DNA from: Bacteroides sp.
Lineage (GTDB): Bacteria; Bacteroidota; Bacteroidia; Bacteroidales; SM23-62
DNA length: 53,111 bases
Direction: 5' to 3'
Assembly: GCA_011053095.1 (NCBI GenBank)
Contig: DRHS01000254.1
Location: forward strand, 1-53,111
The translations under genes and the position numbers were made by a program. Positions 27,497 through 38,599 of this stretch are shown here, in pieces. Numbering within the stretch: the first letter of the stretch is position 1; each line of letters opens with the position of its first letter. The notes under the pieces are model-generated. The model was not told the DNA's origin. It saw nothing but the letters and a program-made list of their open reading frames with translations, and did no database searches.

Positions 27497-27739
27497 TTAA
27501 GTGGATTCCGCGAGGATTATAATTTTATTGTTCTTCACCTCAATCACACCTCCGTTGATTGAAATAGTCGAAGTTTTATCGCTGGCATCAATGATCTTTA
27601 TTACACCGTTTTCCAGGGTGGATATAATAGGGGCGTGGTTGTTCAATACCTGAAAAGATCCCTTGCTTCCTGGAACCTGCACCAGTTTGACCTCTCCGTC
27701 AAATACCTTTTTATCCGGGGTTATGATCTGAAGCTTCAT
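27497..27739 (-). CDS. atpC: F-type ATP synthase epsilon subunit (short)
   Basis: This 80-residue protein is the N-terminal beta-sandwich of the F1 epsilon subunit (MKLQIITPDKKVFDGEVKLVQVPGSKGSFQVLNNHAPIIS is the typical start). The C-terminal helical hairpin that inhibits ATP hydrolysis in E. coli is missing. Epsilon subunits of this reduced length are common in Bacteroidota, so this is not a truncation. It sits 3 nt after atpD. Other F1Fo genes are not in the window, as expected for the split atpDC locus of this phylum. Confidence 0.93.
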   Translation of the reverse strand: MKLQIITPDKKVFDGEVKLVQVPGSKGSFQVLNNHAPIISTLENGVIKIIDASDKTSTISINGGVIEVKNNKIIILAEST

Positions 27740-27742
27740 GAA

Positions 27743-29251
<1,509 letters not shown>

Positions 29252-29284
29252 TTAGGTAATTTATTAATGACGTAACAGAGAAAA

Positions 29285-29292
29285 CAAAGTTA
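29285..29292 (-). promoter_or_regulatory. Bacteroidota -7 element upstream of atpD
   Basis: On the minus strand this reads TAACTTTG, an exact match to TAnnTTTG. It would start transcription about 27 nt before the atpD ATG. No good TTTG -33 element is seen at the right distance, so confidence is moderate. Confidence 0.45.
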
Positions 29293-29356
29293 GCATTTTT
29301 AATGAAAAAGAGTAGGAATTTTACGCTCAGAATAGTGGTAAAATGAATGTCTTTTC

Positions 29357-29364
29357 TAATTTTG
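29357..29364 (+). promoter_or_regulatory. Bacteroidota -7 element before the outer-membrane gene
   Basis: TAATTTTG matches TAnnTTTG and would start transcription near 29371, about 23 nt before the ATG at 29394. This supports that start over the in-frame ATG at 29343, which lies upstream of the element. The -33 region is weak. Confidence 0.45.
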
Positions 29365-29393
29365 AATTTGATTTATCACGAACACTCATAAAG

Positions 29394-29993
29394 ATGAAAA
29401 AGATTTTTATCAATACCCTGATGATTCTATTCCTGCCTCTGGCCGGATTTAGCCAGTTTACTCATATGGGACTGGAGGTGGGCTACTCCTCAGAAGTTAA
29501 GGAGCCTGGAATAGGCTTATTTGGAATATACAGGGTAAATGATGAAATAAAACTCACTCCCAATTTCATGTATTACCTGCCTCATACAGTAAATACTGCC
29601 AACGGAACAGATATTTCAGAGGGGACACAGAGGTATGAATGGTGGATGATCAACATGGACGGGAATTATGTGATCATTAACCAGGGAATGTTTGAGGGGT
29701 ATGGTCTTATGGGATTAAATTTTGCGAACATGATCTGGGAGCGCGATGAAGTTGTACGCGGACAAGTTGAACAAGAAAGACGGCAGGAGCTGAATCTTGG
29801 ACTGAATGTGGGAGCGGGAATTCGGCTGAACCTAGGCAATAAGGTAGTCCCCTTCGGGGAATTGCGTTACACCCTGGGAAGCAAATATGATTTTCTGGTC
29901 ACAGAAGGATCTACATCCCAGTTTGGAATATTCGCCGGAATACTCATCAGGATAGCCGAAGATAAAGACAGAACGATTACTGAAGATTTCTAA
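29394..29993 (+). CDS. Small outer-membrane beta-barrel protein
   Basis: This 199-residue protein has a signal peptide (MKKIFINTLMILFLPLAGFSQ). An eight-strand-like porin fold of the OmpW/opacity type follows, with alternating hydrophobic and polar residues, Gly-rich turns and an aromatic-rich end. The ATG at 29394 was chosen because it begins the signal peptide and follows a -7 element. The next gene encodes a similar small barrel 16 nt downstream, so the two form a pair. Specific function is unknown. Confidence 0.75.
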   Translation: MKKIFINTLMILFLPLAGFSQFTHMGLEVGYSSEVKEPGIGLFGIYRVNDEIKLTPNFMYYLPHTVNTANGTDISEGTQRYEWWMINMDGNYVIINQGMFEGYGLMGLNFANMIWERDEVVRGQVEQERRQELNLGLNVGAGIRLNLGNKVVPFGELRYTLGSKYDFLVTEGSTSQFGIFAGILIRIAEDKDRTITEDF

Positions 29994-30009
29994 TAACTGA
30001 ACAAAGACC

Positions 30010-30570
30010 ATGACCCGAAAAATCACTCAGACTACCCTTATTGCATTTTTATTGTTTTTTGCCATGAATTCCGGTACCTCCGCGCAATTTTCACGTTTTG
30101 GAGGGGGACTTTCGTTCAACTCAGGAATTGAAAATGCTGATCACAAAACCGGAAATCCGGGGCTTACTGCCCGTGGAGTATTTGAGCTTGGTGACAAATT
30201 CTGGCTGCTTCCTGAACTCAGTTTTTATATGCCGGGAAAGCGGCAGCACAACACTTATGGTATGGCCACCACCTTGTTCGGTACGATTGATTTGAATGCC
30301 ACCTATAAACTGGCCACGGAAAAGACAATTTTATTCTATGCCCTTGCAGGGGCCAACCTCTCATGGCTCAGCTCTTCGTTTGAATCCGGAACTTCGTCAA
30401 GCGATATAATGCCAGCATTAAATGTAGGGACCGGAATTGAGATGATCGTGGAAAAGGATGTAAATGCCTTTGCACAAATAAAAGGTGTAATAGGAACATC
30501 CAGCCAATATGTTGCAATCAGTATCGGTGCACACTTTTATATCAGGGGACGTCGTTATAAGTCATGGTAA
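30010..30570 (+). CDS. Small outer-membrane beta-barrel protein (paired)
   Basis: This 186-residue protein has a signal peptide (LIAFLLFFAMNSGTSAQ) followed by a barrel-like pattern. It shares the layout of the preceding protein (for example FELGDKFWLLPELSFYMP against the earlier YRVNDEIKLTPNFMYYLP), which suggests a tandem duplication with divergence. The end contains GAHFYIRGRRYKSW, not the terminal Phe of classic porins. Function is unknown. It ends about 70 nt before the GH16-like gene. Confidence 0.72.
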   Translation: MTRKITQTTLIAFLLFFAMNSGTSAQFSRFGGGLSFNSGIENADHKTGNPGLTARGVFELGDKFWLLPELSFYMPGKRQHNTYGMATTLFGTIDLNATYKLATEKTILFYALAGANLSWLSSSFESGTSSSDIMPALNVGTGIEMIVEKDVNAFAQIKGVIGTSSQYVAISIGAHFYIRGRRYKSW

Positions 30571-30641
30571 GGTTCTGACGATATTCTATATTTTTTATAT
30601 CTTTAACTACTTTGTAATAACTGTATTCAAAATCAATTGAT

Positions 30642-32075
30642 ATGGGTATACCAGCCACAGCCAAAATTGAATCGGAAGAAGCTGCCCTTGTAAAAGGCCA
30701 CAAGGAGTTTAAAGCTTATAAAAAATCCGATGAGCTGGCCAGGTTCGAAGAACTCGACAAAATCGTTAATATAAGCGAGTTTACCGGGAAAGTCAAGGCC
30801 ATCAAATCCCAAAAATTCAAGGATACTGAAGAGTATAAAAAAGAAAGAGAATATCTTTCGCTTAAGAAATCAAAAGACATAAAAACCTATTTCAAGGTCA
30901 AGGAATCCAGGGAATTGGAGGAGTATAAACAAACCGACAAATCGGATGACCTGAAGAAATATGAGGAGCTTGCCCAGTATGTAAATTCCGGTGAGTTTAC
31001 CAGTGCCAGGCAGTCCGCAGGCAAAAAATACAAGGGAACCGATGCGCATCAGAAGGAACAGGAGTACCGGTCGCTTAAGAAATCAGCTACTATCAAGAAG
31101 TACTTTAAGTTCAAATCCTCAGCAAAGCTTAAAACGTATCAGGAAGTAAAGGGTTCCGAGCGTCTTAGCAGGCTTAAAGAACTCGAGGAGGCTACAAATT
31201 CTGAGGAGTTCAAGAAGGTGAAGGAATATATGGCGCTCAAGTCCAAGGCTAAATATGAGCAGTCAAAGGAGTTTGAACTCGAGAAGGAATACCTGGAACT
31301 TAAAAAATCAGAAAAGCTCATCTGGTATCAGAAACTTGAAAAGAAAAACGATTTCGATAAACTCAAGGAATGGGAAATTACTTTTGAGGATGATTTCAAA
31401 GAGGGTTCACTGGATACGGGCAAATGGATGACTAATTATTACTGGGGAGAGAAACTTCTGAAGGATACTTATGCACTCCCGGGCGACAAGCACTTTTATA
31501 CAAAAGGCAGAAATATTGAGATCTCTGATTCAGTACTCAAGATCGTGACCAAGAAGGAACAGGCAAGCGGCAAAGTCTGGGACCCTGTCCTTGGGTTCAA
31601 AAACCGGGAATTTGATTATACATCCGGACTCATCTCAACCGGGAAAAGTTTCCGACAGCAATATGGCCGGGTACGCGCCAAGATCCGTATGAGTGGGGCC
31701 CCGGTCCGTCAGGCAATGTGGATGGCTTCCGACAAAATTCTTCCTCATGTAGATGTGGCAAAAGTTGAGAAGGGCAAGATTTTTTACGGAAATTTTTGGG
31801 GCAACATTGCGGAAAAAGGAGGAGTTCATAAAAAGGTTGTCAAAAAGGGAGCCGGTAAATTCACTTCAGACTTTTTTATATACTCCATTGAGTGGTCACC
31901 TGAAAAAATAGTCTGGAAGATCAATGAAAAGGTGGTTCTTACACAGACCAAGGGTATTCCTCAGGATCCGTTATATCTTGTTTTCAGCTCAGGAGTTTCA
32001 AACGGAATTGGAGACCACCAACTACCCGCTACCATGGAGGTAGACTGGGTAAGGATTTACAAGAAACCGGAATAA
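30642..32075 (+). CDS. Charged three-repeat region fused to a GH16-like domain lacking catalytic acids
   Basis: This 477-residue protein has no signal peptide. Residues about 21-233 form three repeats of roughly 70 residues, rich in Lys, Glu, Tyr and Phe. Each unit has an EF/EEL helix and ends in a LKKSxxIKxYFK-like block. Residues about 245-475 have the GH16 (laminarinase-type) sandwich: FEDDFKEGSLDTGKW at the start, YGRVRAKIRM in the middle, and the closing MEVDWVRIYKKPE. The family motif E-[ILV]-D-x-x-E is here H369-V-D371-V-A-K374. Both catalytic Glu positions are therefore replaced by His and Lys. It is probably a sugar-binding or structural protein rather than an active hydrolase. Confidence 0.75.
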   Translation: MGIPATAKIESEEAALVKGHKEFKAYKKSDELARFEELDKIVNISEFTGKVKAIKSQKFKDTEEYKKEREYLSLKKSKDIKTYFKVKESRELEEYKQTDKSDDLKKYEELAQYVNSGEFTSARQSAGKKYKGTDAHQKEQEYRSLKKSATIKKYFKFKSSAKLKTYQEVKGSERLSRLKELEEATNSEEFKKVKEYMALKSKAKYEQSKEFELEKEYLELKKSEKLIWYQKLEKKNDFDKLKEWEITFEDDFKEGSLDTGKWMTNYYWGEKLLKDTYALPGDKHFYTKGRNIEISDSVLKIVTKKEQASGKVWDPVLGFKNREFDYTSGLISTGKSFRQQYGRVRAKIRMSGAPVRQAMWMASDKILPHVDVAKVEKGKIFYGNFWGNIAEKGGVHKKVVKKGAGKFTSDFFIYSIEWSPEKIVWKINEKVVLTQTKGIPQDPLYLVFSSGVSNGIGDHQLPATMEVDWVRIYKKPE

Positions 32076-32104
32076 AGAAAATTTATCATACCAAGAGTCT
32101 CAGG

Positions 32105-32130
32105 AAACCCGGAATCATTCCGGGTTTTTT
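32105..32130 (+). terminator. Rho-independent terminator after the GH16-like gene
   Basis: An 8-bp stem, AACCCGGA (32106-32113) with TCCGGGTT (32119-32126), has a 5-nt loop and runs into six Ts. It serves the rightward gene. The T tract overlaps the stop codon of the convergent permease gene. Confidence 0.85.
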
Positions 32131-34504
32131 ATTCATCTCTCAGAGAGTCGGCCGGGTTGACATTGGCAGATCGTATAGTATGGTAGCTTACCGTTATAAC
32201 AGTAATCAACAGAGTCAGTAGTCCCGCCATAACGAACGACACCCATCTTATATTGGTGCGGTTCACAAATCCTTCCAGCCAGTTATTGGCAAAATACCAG
32301 GACACAATTGATGCGATAACAACTGAAATAACGATCAGGACCATGTAGTCTTTCAACATCAGCTGTACTATTCCTGAAACACTTGAACCGTGAACCTTGC
32401 GGATCCCAACTTCCTTGGTTCTCATCTCCGCAACAAAGGATGACAGCCCGAAGAGGCCAAGACAGGCAATCAATACCGTCAGGATGGAAAAGGAAGTATA
32501 AACTGTCCCACGTTTCTCATCGGCTTCAAATTGCTCTCCGAAGTCTTCGTCAAGGTAGGTATAGGCAAACGGGAATTCAGGATATAATTCAGTCCACACA
32601 TCTTCGATATGCTTTAACGATGCGCCCATGTTCTGACCTGCAAGCTTGACATAAACACGGTAGCACCGGGGGTAATACATGAACAGCTGGTCTTCCATAA
32701 CATTGTACAATCCGAACTGGTAATAATCGGCAATTAACCCGACAACGGTGGCAACAATATTGGAGTCCATCGGCAGAATCACTTTTTTCCCGATAGGCTC
32801 GTTCCAGTTAAACCTTTTTGCAAGCGTTTGATTGATGATAACTCCACGGGCTGTATCACCGGGAAAATCTTCTGAAAATCCCCTTCCATCAATTATCTTA
32901 ATACCTGTAGTTTCAATGAAATCATGATCAACACGAAAATTATTGATCCCGCGTTCAACCATTCCTTCCGGGGTCTCAACTCTCATGATGCCCTTGCTCG
33001 AGCCATTTCCGATTCTCGCATTTGCCGAGCCTACTGAAAGAATTCCAGGATTGGATTTTAATTTTTCCTTCAGGACAGGGATCTTATCCACCATTCCTTC
33101 TGTGGTCATTCCCAGGGTAATCACATTTTCCTTATCAAAACCGTGGTCAATATTCTTCAGGTAGGTCAGCTGGTCATACACGATCCAGGTACTGATCACC
33201 AGGAAGGTGGAAAGTGTAAATTGTGCCACAACCAGGACTTTCCGTATGCTGAGATTTGAACGACCTATGTTGAGTTGACCCTTGAGTACGGTCACCGGAT
33301 TAAAAGATGATAAGAAAAAGGCAGGATAGGATCCGGCCAGAATTCCGGTGATAAGTAAAACCCCGAGAAGGCTCAGTAGAATAACAGGGTTCCACAGCAT
33401 CGAAAAACCGATTGACTTACCAGCCAGATTATTGAACGAGGGAAGGAAGGTGTATAGTAGTACCAGGCTAATAATGAGCGAGATAAAGGTAAGCACCATG
33501 GACTCAGTGAGGAATTGCCGGATTAATGAAATTCTTGTAGAACCTGCTACTTTCCGGATACCAATCTCCTTTGAACGCTTTGTGGCCCGAGCTGTAGCGA
33601 GGTTCATATAGTTCATGCTAGCAATAAGGATCATAAGTATAATGATGGCAATAAAAATGTACAGATAACTGATATTGCCAACAGGAACAGGTTCACCCTC
33701 AAAATCAGAATGAAGATGAATCCAGGTAAGGGGAAGAACTTCATATACAATGTCTATTCCCATTCGTTCAAAGATCTCCGCCATGTGATTGGTGTACAGT
33801 TCCGGAAGTTTGGCCTCAAAAACTTCGTAGTCAAATCCTTCCTGCAGTAACAAATAAGTATAAATATGGAATGCCCCCCAGCTTCCCCAGTCCTCCGGCA
33901 GGCTGTTCCTTGAAATAAGTGCTGAAAACTGAATATTGGTATTATGGGGAATATCCTCAATTAATCCTGTAACGTTGTAGGAATCATCATCTTCGTTGGT
34001 GAGTTCTTTTCCCAGTGGACTCTCACTTCCGAAGTACCGTTCTGCAAATGAACGTGTCACTACCATGCTGTTGGGTTCGGTAAGTGCAGTTGAAGGATCC
34101 CCCTCGACCCATTGAAAACTAAATACGTTGAATGTGTTGGAGTCCGAATACATGACCTCCTCCTCAAAAAATTCCTTATCACCGATTTTATATAGACTCC
34201 TGCCCGATTGTATCAATCGCACAGCTTCTTCCACCTCCGGGTAGTCTGTCATCAGCTGAGGTGCCAGGGGTACCTGTGTGACCGCCCAGTTAAACGCATC
34301 ATCCGGTTCCGAGATGCGTGAAGAGATCCGGTAGATCCGGTCTGCCTTTTCATGATAGCGGTCGAAACTCAGATCGTCATAAACGTAGAGGATAAGTAAT
34401 AAACTACCTGTAATGCCAATGGTGAGTCCGATGATATTTATCAGGCTGTAGGTCGCATCACGCCTGAAATTGCGGAAAGCAACCTTGATTAAACTCCGAG
34501 TCAT
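32129..34504 (-). CDS. FtsX/MacB-type ABC transporter permease
   Basis: This 791-residue protein has the duplicated layout of Bacteroidota MacB-like permeases. A TM helix near residues 20-42 leads into a periplasmic MacB core domain (about 45-230). An FtsX block of three helices follows at about 280-400, then a fourth helix, a second periplasmic domain, and a final FtsX block (about 660-790) with EVGIRKVHGSS. The first block has the matching EIGIRKVAGSTR motif. No ATPase gene is adjacent, which is usual for these solitary permeases. Its role may be efflux or mechanotransmission; the substrate is unknown. Confidence 0.88.
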   Translation of the reverse strand: MTRSLIKVAFRNFRRDATYSLINIIGLTIGITGSLLLILYVYDDLSFDRYHEKADRIYRISSRISEPDDAFNWAVTQVPLAPQLMTDYPEVEEAVRLIQSGRSLYKIGDKEFFEEEVMYSDSNTFNVFSFQWVEGDPSTALTEPNSMVVTRSFAERYFGSESPLGKELTNEDDDSYNVTGLIEDIPHNTNIQFSALISRNSLPEDWGSWGAFHIYTYLLLQEGFDYEVFEAKLPELYTNHMAEIFERMGIDIVYEVLPLTWIHLHSDFEGEPVPVGNISYLYIFIAIIILMILIASMNYMNLATARATKRSKEIGIRKVAGSTRISLIRQFLTESMVLTFISLIISLVLLYTFLPSFNNLAGKSIGFSMLWNPVILLSLLGVLLITGILAGSYPAFFLSSFNPVTVLKGQLNIGRSNLSIRKVLVVAQFTLSTFLVISTWIVYDQLTYLKNIDHGFDKENVITLGMTTEGMVDKIPVLKEKLKSNPGILSVGSANARIGNGSSKGIMRVETPEGMVERGINNFRVDHDFIETTGIKIIDGRGFSEDFPGDTARGVIINQTLAKRFNWNEPIGKKVILPMDSNIVATVVGLIADYYQFGLYNVMEDQLFMYYPRCYRVYVKLAGQNMGASLKHIEDVWTELYPEFPFAYTYLDEDFGEQFEADEKRGTVYTSFSILTVLIACLGLFGLSSFVAEMRTKEVGIRKVHGSSVSGIVQLMLKDYMVLIVISVVIASIVSWYFANNWLEGFVNRTNIRWVSFVMAGLLTLLITVITVSYHTIRSANVNPADSLRDE

Positions 34505-34624
34505 GTTGAATCTGTTTAGTGATGTTTTTTAGCTGCATTGATATTGCTATCTTGCAGAATACGGATCCAAATATCACAAATATTCCTCAGGCACCCATAT
34601 TGAAACTCTTAAAAGTTGTTAAAC

Positions 34625-36316
34625 ATGCTAAAGAATCTACTGACCACGACTTTGTTTTTACTTATTATTAATCAGGTATATACACAGGATCGTGTTACCG
34701 GGCACAACTTTGCGACACGTTCTGAGGTCATTGCCGTTCACGGCATGGCAGCCACAAGCCAGCCTCTGGCAACACAGGTATGTCTGGATATACTTAAGGC
34801 AGGGGGAAATGCCATTGATGCAGCCATTGCAGGCAATGCCGTACTCGGACTCGTAGAACCAACCGGCAACGGAATTGGAGGAGACCTGTTTGCTATCATA
34901 TGGCATGCAGAATCGGGCCGTCTCTATGGACTGAATGCCTCAGGGCGCTCACCTCAATCCCTTACACTTGAACACTTCGAAAAAAACGGACTAAGTAAAA
35001 TTCCGGCCTACGGTCCCCTTCCGGTTTCCGTTCCCGGTTGCGTTGACGGGTGGTTTGAGATGCACGAAAAGTTTGGATCACTTGAAATGAAAGATATTCT
35101 TACACCTGCCATTCAGTATGCTCGCGAAGGTTTTCCGGTGACTGAACTCATAGCCTATTATATGAACCTCAGTTCCGGCCGGCTGCAAAAATATCCCGGA
35201 TTCAAAGAGACATATATGCCCGGGGGCAAGACAGCTGCCAAGGGTGAAATTTTCAAGAATCCTTACCTGGCAAATACCCTGGAAAAAATAGCTGATGGTG
35301 GGAGGGATGCTTTCTATAAGGGAGAGATTGCAAAGACCATAGCCCGGTACATGAAAGATCAGGGCGGATTTCTGAGCTACGATGACCTGGCAAGCCATAA
35401 ATCTGAATGGGTCGAGCCTTTGTCTGCAAACTACCGAGGATATGATCTATGGGAACTTCCCCCGAACGGTCAGGGAACCGCGGCTCTCCAGATTATGAAC
35501 GTACTTGAAGGATATGACATTGCCTCAATGGGATTTGGTAGCGAAGAGTATATCCATATTTTTGTGGAGGCCAAGAAACTTGCCTACGAAGACCGGGCAA
35601 AATTTTATTCAGATCCGGATTTCAATAAACTGCCTCTTGAGGAACTGATCTCAAAGGAATATGCTGCTGAGCGAAGGGATCTCATTGATACCAAAAGAGC
35701 GGCAAGGACATACCCTGCCGGGGAACTGGAACAGGGCAATACAATTTACATGACTGTTGCTGACGAGCAGGGGAATATGGTATCACTGATCCAGAGTAAT
35801 TACAGGGGAATGGGTAGCGGGATGACACCATATGAGCTTGGTTTTATATTACAGGACCGGGGAGAACTTTTCAGCCTGGACAAGGATCATTTTAATTGTT
35901 ATGCACCTGGTAAGAGACCGTTTCATACCATTATTCCTGCTTTTGTGACCAGGAATGGGAAACCCTGGATGAGTTTTGGGGTGATGGGGGGAGGAATGCA
36001 GCCGCAAGGGCATGTCCAGATCATGGTGAACATGATTGATTTTGAAATGAACCTCCAGGAGGCAGGCGATGCACCCAGAATTCAACATGTAGGTTCGTCG
36101 CAGCCCACCGGGACAAAAATGCTTGACGGAGGAACAGTTTTACTCGAAACAGGATTTGATTATGAGGTAATCCGGCAACTGATTAGGAAGGGGCACACCA
36201 TTCAATTTGATGTCGGAGGATATGGGGGCTATCAGGCCATCCTGTTTGATGAGAAGAACGGTGTTTACTATGGTGCCTCCGAAAGCCGGAAGGATGGTCA
36301 GGCTGCAGGGTACTAA
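34625..36316 (+). CDS. ggt: Gamma-glutamyltransferase, exported
   Basis: GGT hydrolyses or transfers the gamma-glutamyl group of glutathione and related peptides. It is an Ntn hydrolase that cleaves itself. The 563-residue protein has a signal peptide (LLTTTLFLLIINQVYTQ), the N-terminal subunit region with GGNAIDAAIA and GNGIGGDLFA, and the processing site in GNTIYMTVADEQGNMVS, where the Thr is the expected nucleophile. The typical TTH motif is changed to TIY, but the Thr remains. I chose the ATG at 34625 over a TTG at 34616. It stands alone between two minus-strand genes. Confidence 0.9.
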   Translation: MLKNLLTTTLFLLIINQVYTQDRVTGHNFATRSEVIAVHGMAATSQPLATQVCLDILKAGGNAIDAAIAGNAVLGLVEPTGNGIGGDLFAIIWHAESGRLYGLNASGRSPQSLTLEHFEKNGLSKIPAYGPLPVSVPGCVDGWFEMHEKFGSLEMKDILTPAIQYAREGFPVTELIAYYMNLSSGRLQKYPGFKETYMPGGKTAAKGEIFKNPYLANTLEKIADGGRDAFYKGEIAKTIARYMKDQGGFLSYDDLASHKSEWVEPLSANYRGYDLWELPPNGQGTAALQIMNVLEGYDIASMGFGSEEYIHIFVEAKKLAYEDRAKFYSDPDFNKLPLEELISKEYAAERRDLIDTKRAARTYPAGELEQGNTIYMTVADEQGNMVSLIQSNYRGMGSGMTPYELGFILQDRGELFSLDKDHFNCYAPGKRPFHTIIPAFVTRNGKPWMSFGVMGGGMQPQGHVQIMVNMIDFEMNLQEAGDAPRIQHVGSSQPTGTKMLDGGTVLLETGFDYEVIRQLIRKGHTIQFDVGGYGGYQAILFDEKNGVYYGASESRKDGQAAGY

Positions 36317-36380
36317 ATTCTCAGGTTCGGATTAACTTGCAGCTTAATTAAATTGAGGCATCTTACCGCCTGACCAGGAA

Positions 36381-38426
36381 TTACTTTTTGATGATTTTCC
36401 GTGTCAGTATTTGCTCACCTTCTAGATTGGCAATCCTGAGGTAATACACTCCTTTTTCCAGTCCCTCAAGGTTAATCTGTCCCCTCAGGTCAAGTCGCAG
36501 GACCATTTGGCCCAGGAGGCTGTAAAACTCAACGGTTCCATGGTAGTTTTCAAGTCCCTCAATAAAAAGAGTTTTCACCACCGGGTTGGGATAAATTTTA
36601 ACAGATCTGCCAGGAATATCAATACCTGTGACATCATAGAAACTGGTTTGAAGGAAAACTGTATCACCATCGCATCCATCTACGTTTGTTTCAATCACTT
36701 TCACTTTTCCGGTGCCTGTGCTTCTCCATTCGATCTCAACTGAATTACTTCCCTGGCCCTTCCAGACTTCACCACCTTCGACTGACCATGCAAATGAACT
36801 TGAGGTTGTTGCATCGTCAACTGAATATATATAATTGGAATCGTGAATAAATTTTGTCTCACCGGAAATATCCGGGGTTTCAATGGCTGGTGGTTGGGTA
36901 AGAACGGTGTCCAATTCCCCGGAGCACCCTAATGGATCTGTGGCCGTGATATGATAGCTGCCTGCCTTAACATCGTTGGTCATGAAACGGAAGGGAGAAC
37001 TGAATCCGGCCGGACCGGTAGTATAAAATATAAAACCGCCAAGATCGCTGTAACCGGGAATGCTCTGAATCTTAATGAATCCATCATCGGACCCCGGGCA
37101 TGAGACATTGTACTCGTCGAATTCGGATATGGCAATTATCATTTCAATTTCATCCACCTGGGCGAGCGCTGTATTTGAAACCGAATTACAGGCATCGGCA
37201 TCCGTGACAGAAACAGAGTAGTCCCCTTTGGCCAGGTTCATAATGTTTTGTGCATCGCTTGTGAAACCATCCGCCCCGCTCCAATCGTATGTGAAAGGTT
37301 CAATTCCATTTTCGATTGAAATATAGATGGCTGAATTCTGATCATCCAGGCAGGGATTGGTTACTAGAGAATCGTAAATTACAACGACGGGGGAAGGCTG
37401 GATTAATGTTATGGAAACATCACTTCGGCATTTAAGGGAATCCAGGACATTCAGGTGATAGTTACCGGCTTTCAGATTTGATATCTCATAAGTATAAGCT
37501 ATGAAATTGTTGGGCCCTTTCCAGATATACTTATAAATTTTCCAGTCCAGTCCATTGCCTGCGACTGTATCAATTGTAATGCTTCCACTGGCATCCCCGT
37601 AGCAAACCAGATTGAAGTCACGGTACTCTGAGACGGAATGTGTGACTGTTATCGGATCTCCGTCAACGATGGAAGTATCACGTTCATATACACATCCCCG
37701 GGCATCGGTCAGATCAAGGCAATATTGTCCCTCTATAAGACCGGTAATATCCTGTGTGGTTTTTGTGAATTCTGAGGGACCGGTCCATAAATATCCATAA
37801 GGGGCTTGTCCCCCGCCGGCCGAAACATAAATCTCACCTACTGATAGTCCCAGGCAGGGATTGGGAAAAATTGAATCAAATGTGATTTCAACCATGTCAG
37901 CTTCTTCAAGTGTCAGGCTGTCATTCAGGGAACAACCTGTAGAATCGGTTATCAGAAAATAATACTTGCCGGCTGTCAGGTTGTAGATTGAATCGGAATC
38001 GGAAGTGATTTCTCCGGTCCAGGAATATGTATGGGGACCGGCACCTCCGCTGGAGGATATTTTTATAAATCCCTCAGATGGACCGTAGCACTGAATTATT
38101 TTTAGTCCCTCAAGATCAAAAATGATCTCATCCGGCTGCGACAGCATAACACTGTCTTTTACCTCGGTGGGTGTCGCATCTGTTACTGTCACCCGGTACC
38201 AACGATCTGCAACCAGGTCGGTTGCGGTTGCCTCTGTAGTAAGGGAGTCATCATCCCAGAGGATTTCAAAAGGCCCGGTTCCTCCGCTGAGGGTAACTGT
38301 AGCCGTTCCATCCATAGATTCAAAACAACTGAGATTTGTGCTATCATTGATGTTGACACTTAACTGGGCCGTAAGGCTGCCAAATGGAATGAGGATACTT
38401 ATAATAACAGGTAATATTTTTTTCAT
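36381..38426 (-). CDS. T9SS-secreted protein with SprB-type repeats
   Basis: This 681-residue protein starts with a signal peptide (MKKILPVIISILIPFGSLTAQ). About five to six SprB-like repeat units follow, each with a pattern such as CFGxxDGxI-x-GG-x-PFxYxW, for example GGAGPHTYSWTG, GGGQAPYGYLWTG and ENGIEPFTYDWSG. A PKD-like segment precedes a type A T9SS sorting domain at the C-terminus (about 610-681: IYPNPVVKTLFIEG to the Lys-rich end). It should be exported through the type IX system and attached to or released from the surface. The ATG at 38426 is preferred to 38441. Function beyond adhesion-like structure is unknown. Confidence 0.88.
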   Translation of the reverse strand: MKKILPVIISILIPFGSLTAQLSVNINDSTNLSCFESMDGTATVTLSGGTGPFEILWDDDSLTTEATATDLVADRWYRVTVTDATPTEVKDSVMLSQPDEIIFDLEGLKIIQCYGPSEGFIKISSSGGAGPHTYSWTGEITSDSDSIYNLTAGKYYFLITDSTGCSLNDSLTLEEADMVEITFDSIFPNPCLGLSVGEIYVSAGGGQAPYGYLWTGPSEFTKTTQDITGLIEGQYCLDLTDARGCVYERDTSIVDGDPITVTHSVSEYRDFNLVCYGDASGSITIDTVAGNGLDWKIYKYIWKGPNNFIAYTYEISNLKAGNYHLNVLDSLKCRSDVSITLIQPSPVVVIYDSLVTNPCLDDQNSAIYISIENGIEPFTYDWSGADGFTSDAQNIMNLAKGDYSVSVTDADACNSVSNTALAQVDEIEMIIAISEFDEYNVSCPGSDDGFIKIQSIPGYSDLGGFIFYTTGPAGFSSPFRFMTNDVKAGSYHITATDPLGCSGELDTVLTQPPAIETPDISGETKFIHDSNYIYSVDDATTSSSFAWSVEGGEVWKGQGSNSVEIEWRSTGTGKVKVIETNVDGCDGDTVFLQTSFYDVTGIDIPGRSVKIYPNPVVKTLFIEGLENYHGTVEFYSLLGQMVLRLDLRGQINLEGLEKGVYYLRIANLEGEQILTRKIIKK

Positions 38427-38599
38427 ATGGCGTATAAACAATAGATTCTATAGCATTCTTACGGAATTTTATCTGATTTGTTTTGTCTTGAAGTTAATAA
38501 TTGATCCCAAGTATTCCTTAGAATGCATATAAATTGTACGATGTCATTGATCTTTAATTGAATGATAAGTCAAAATTTGTTTTCTTTATTTCCCTGATT

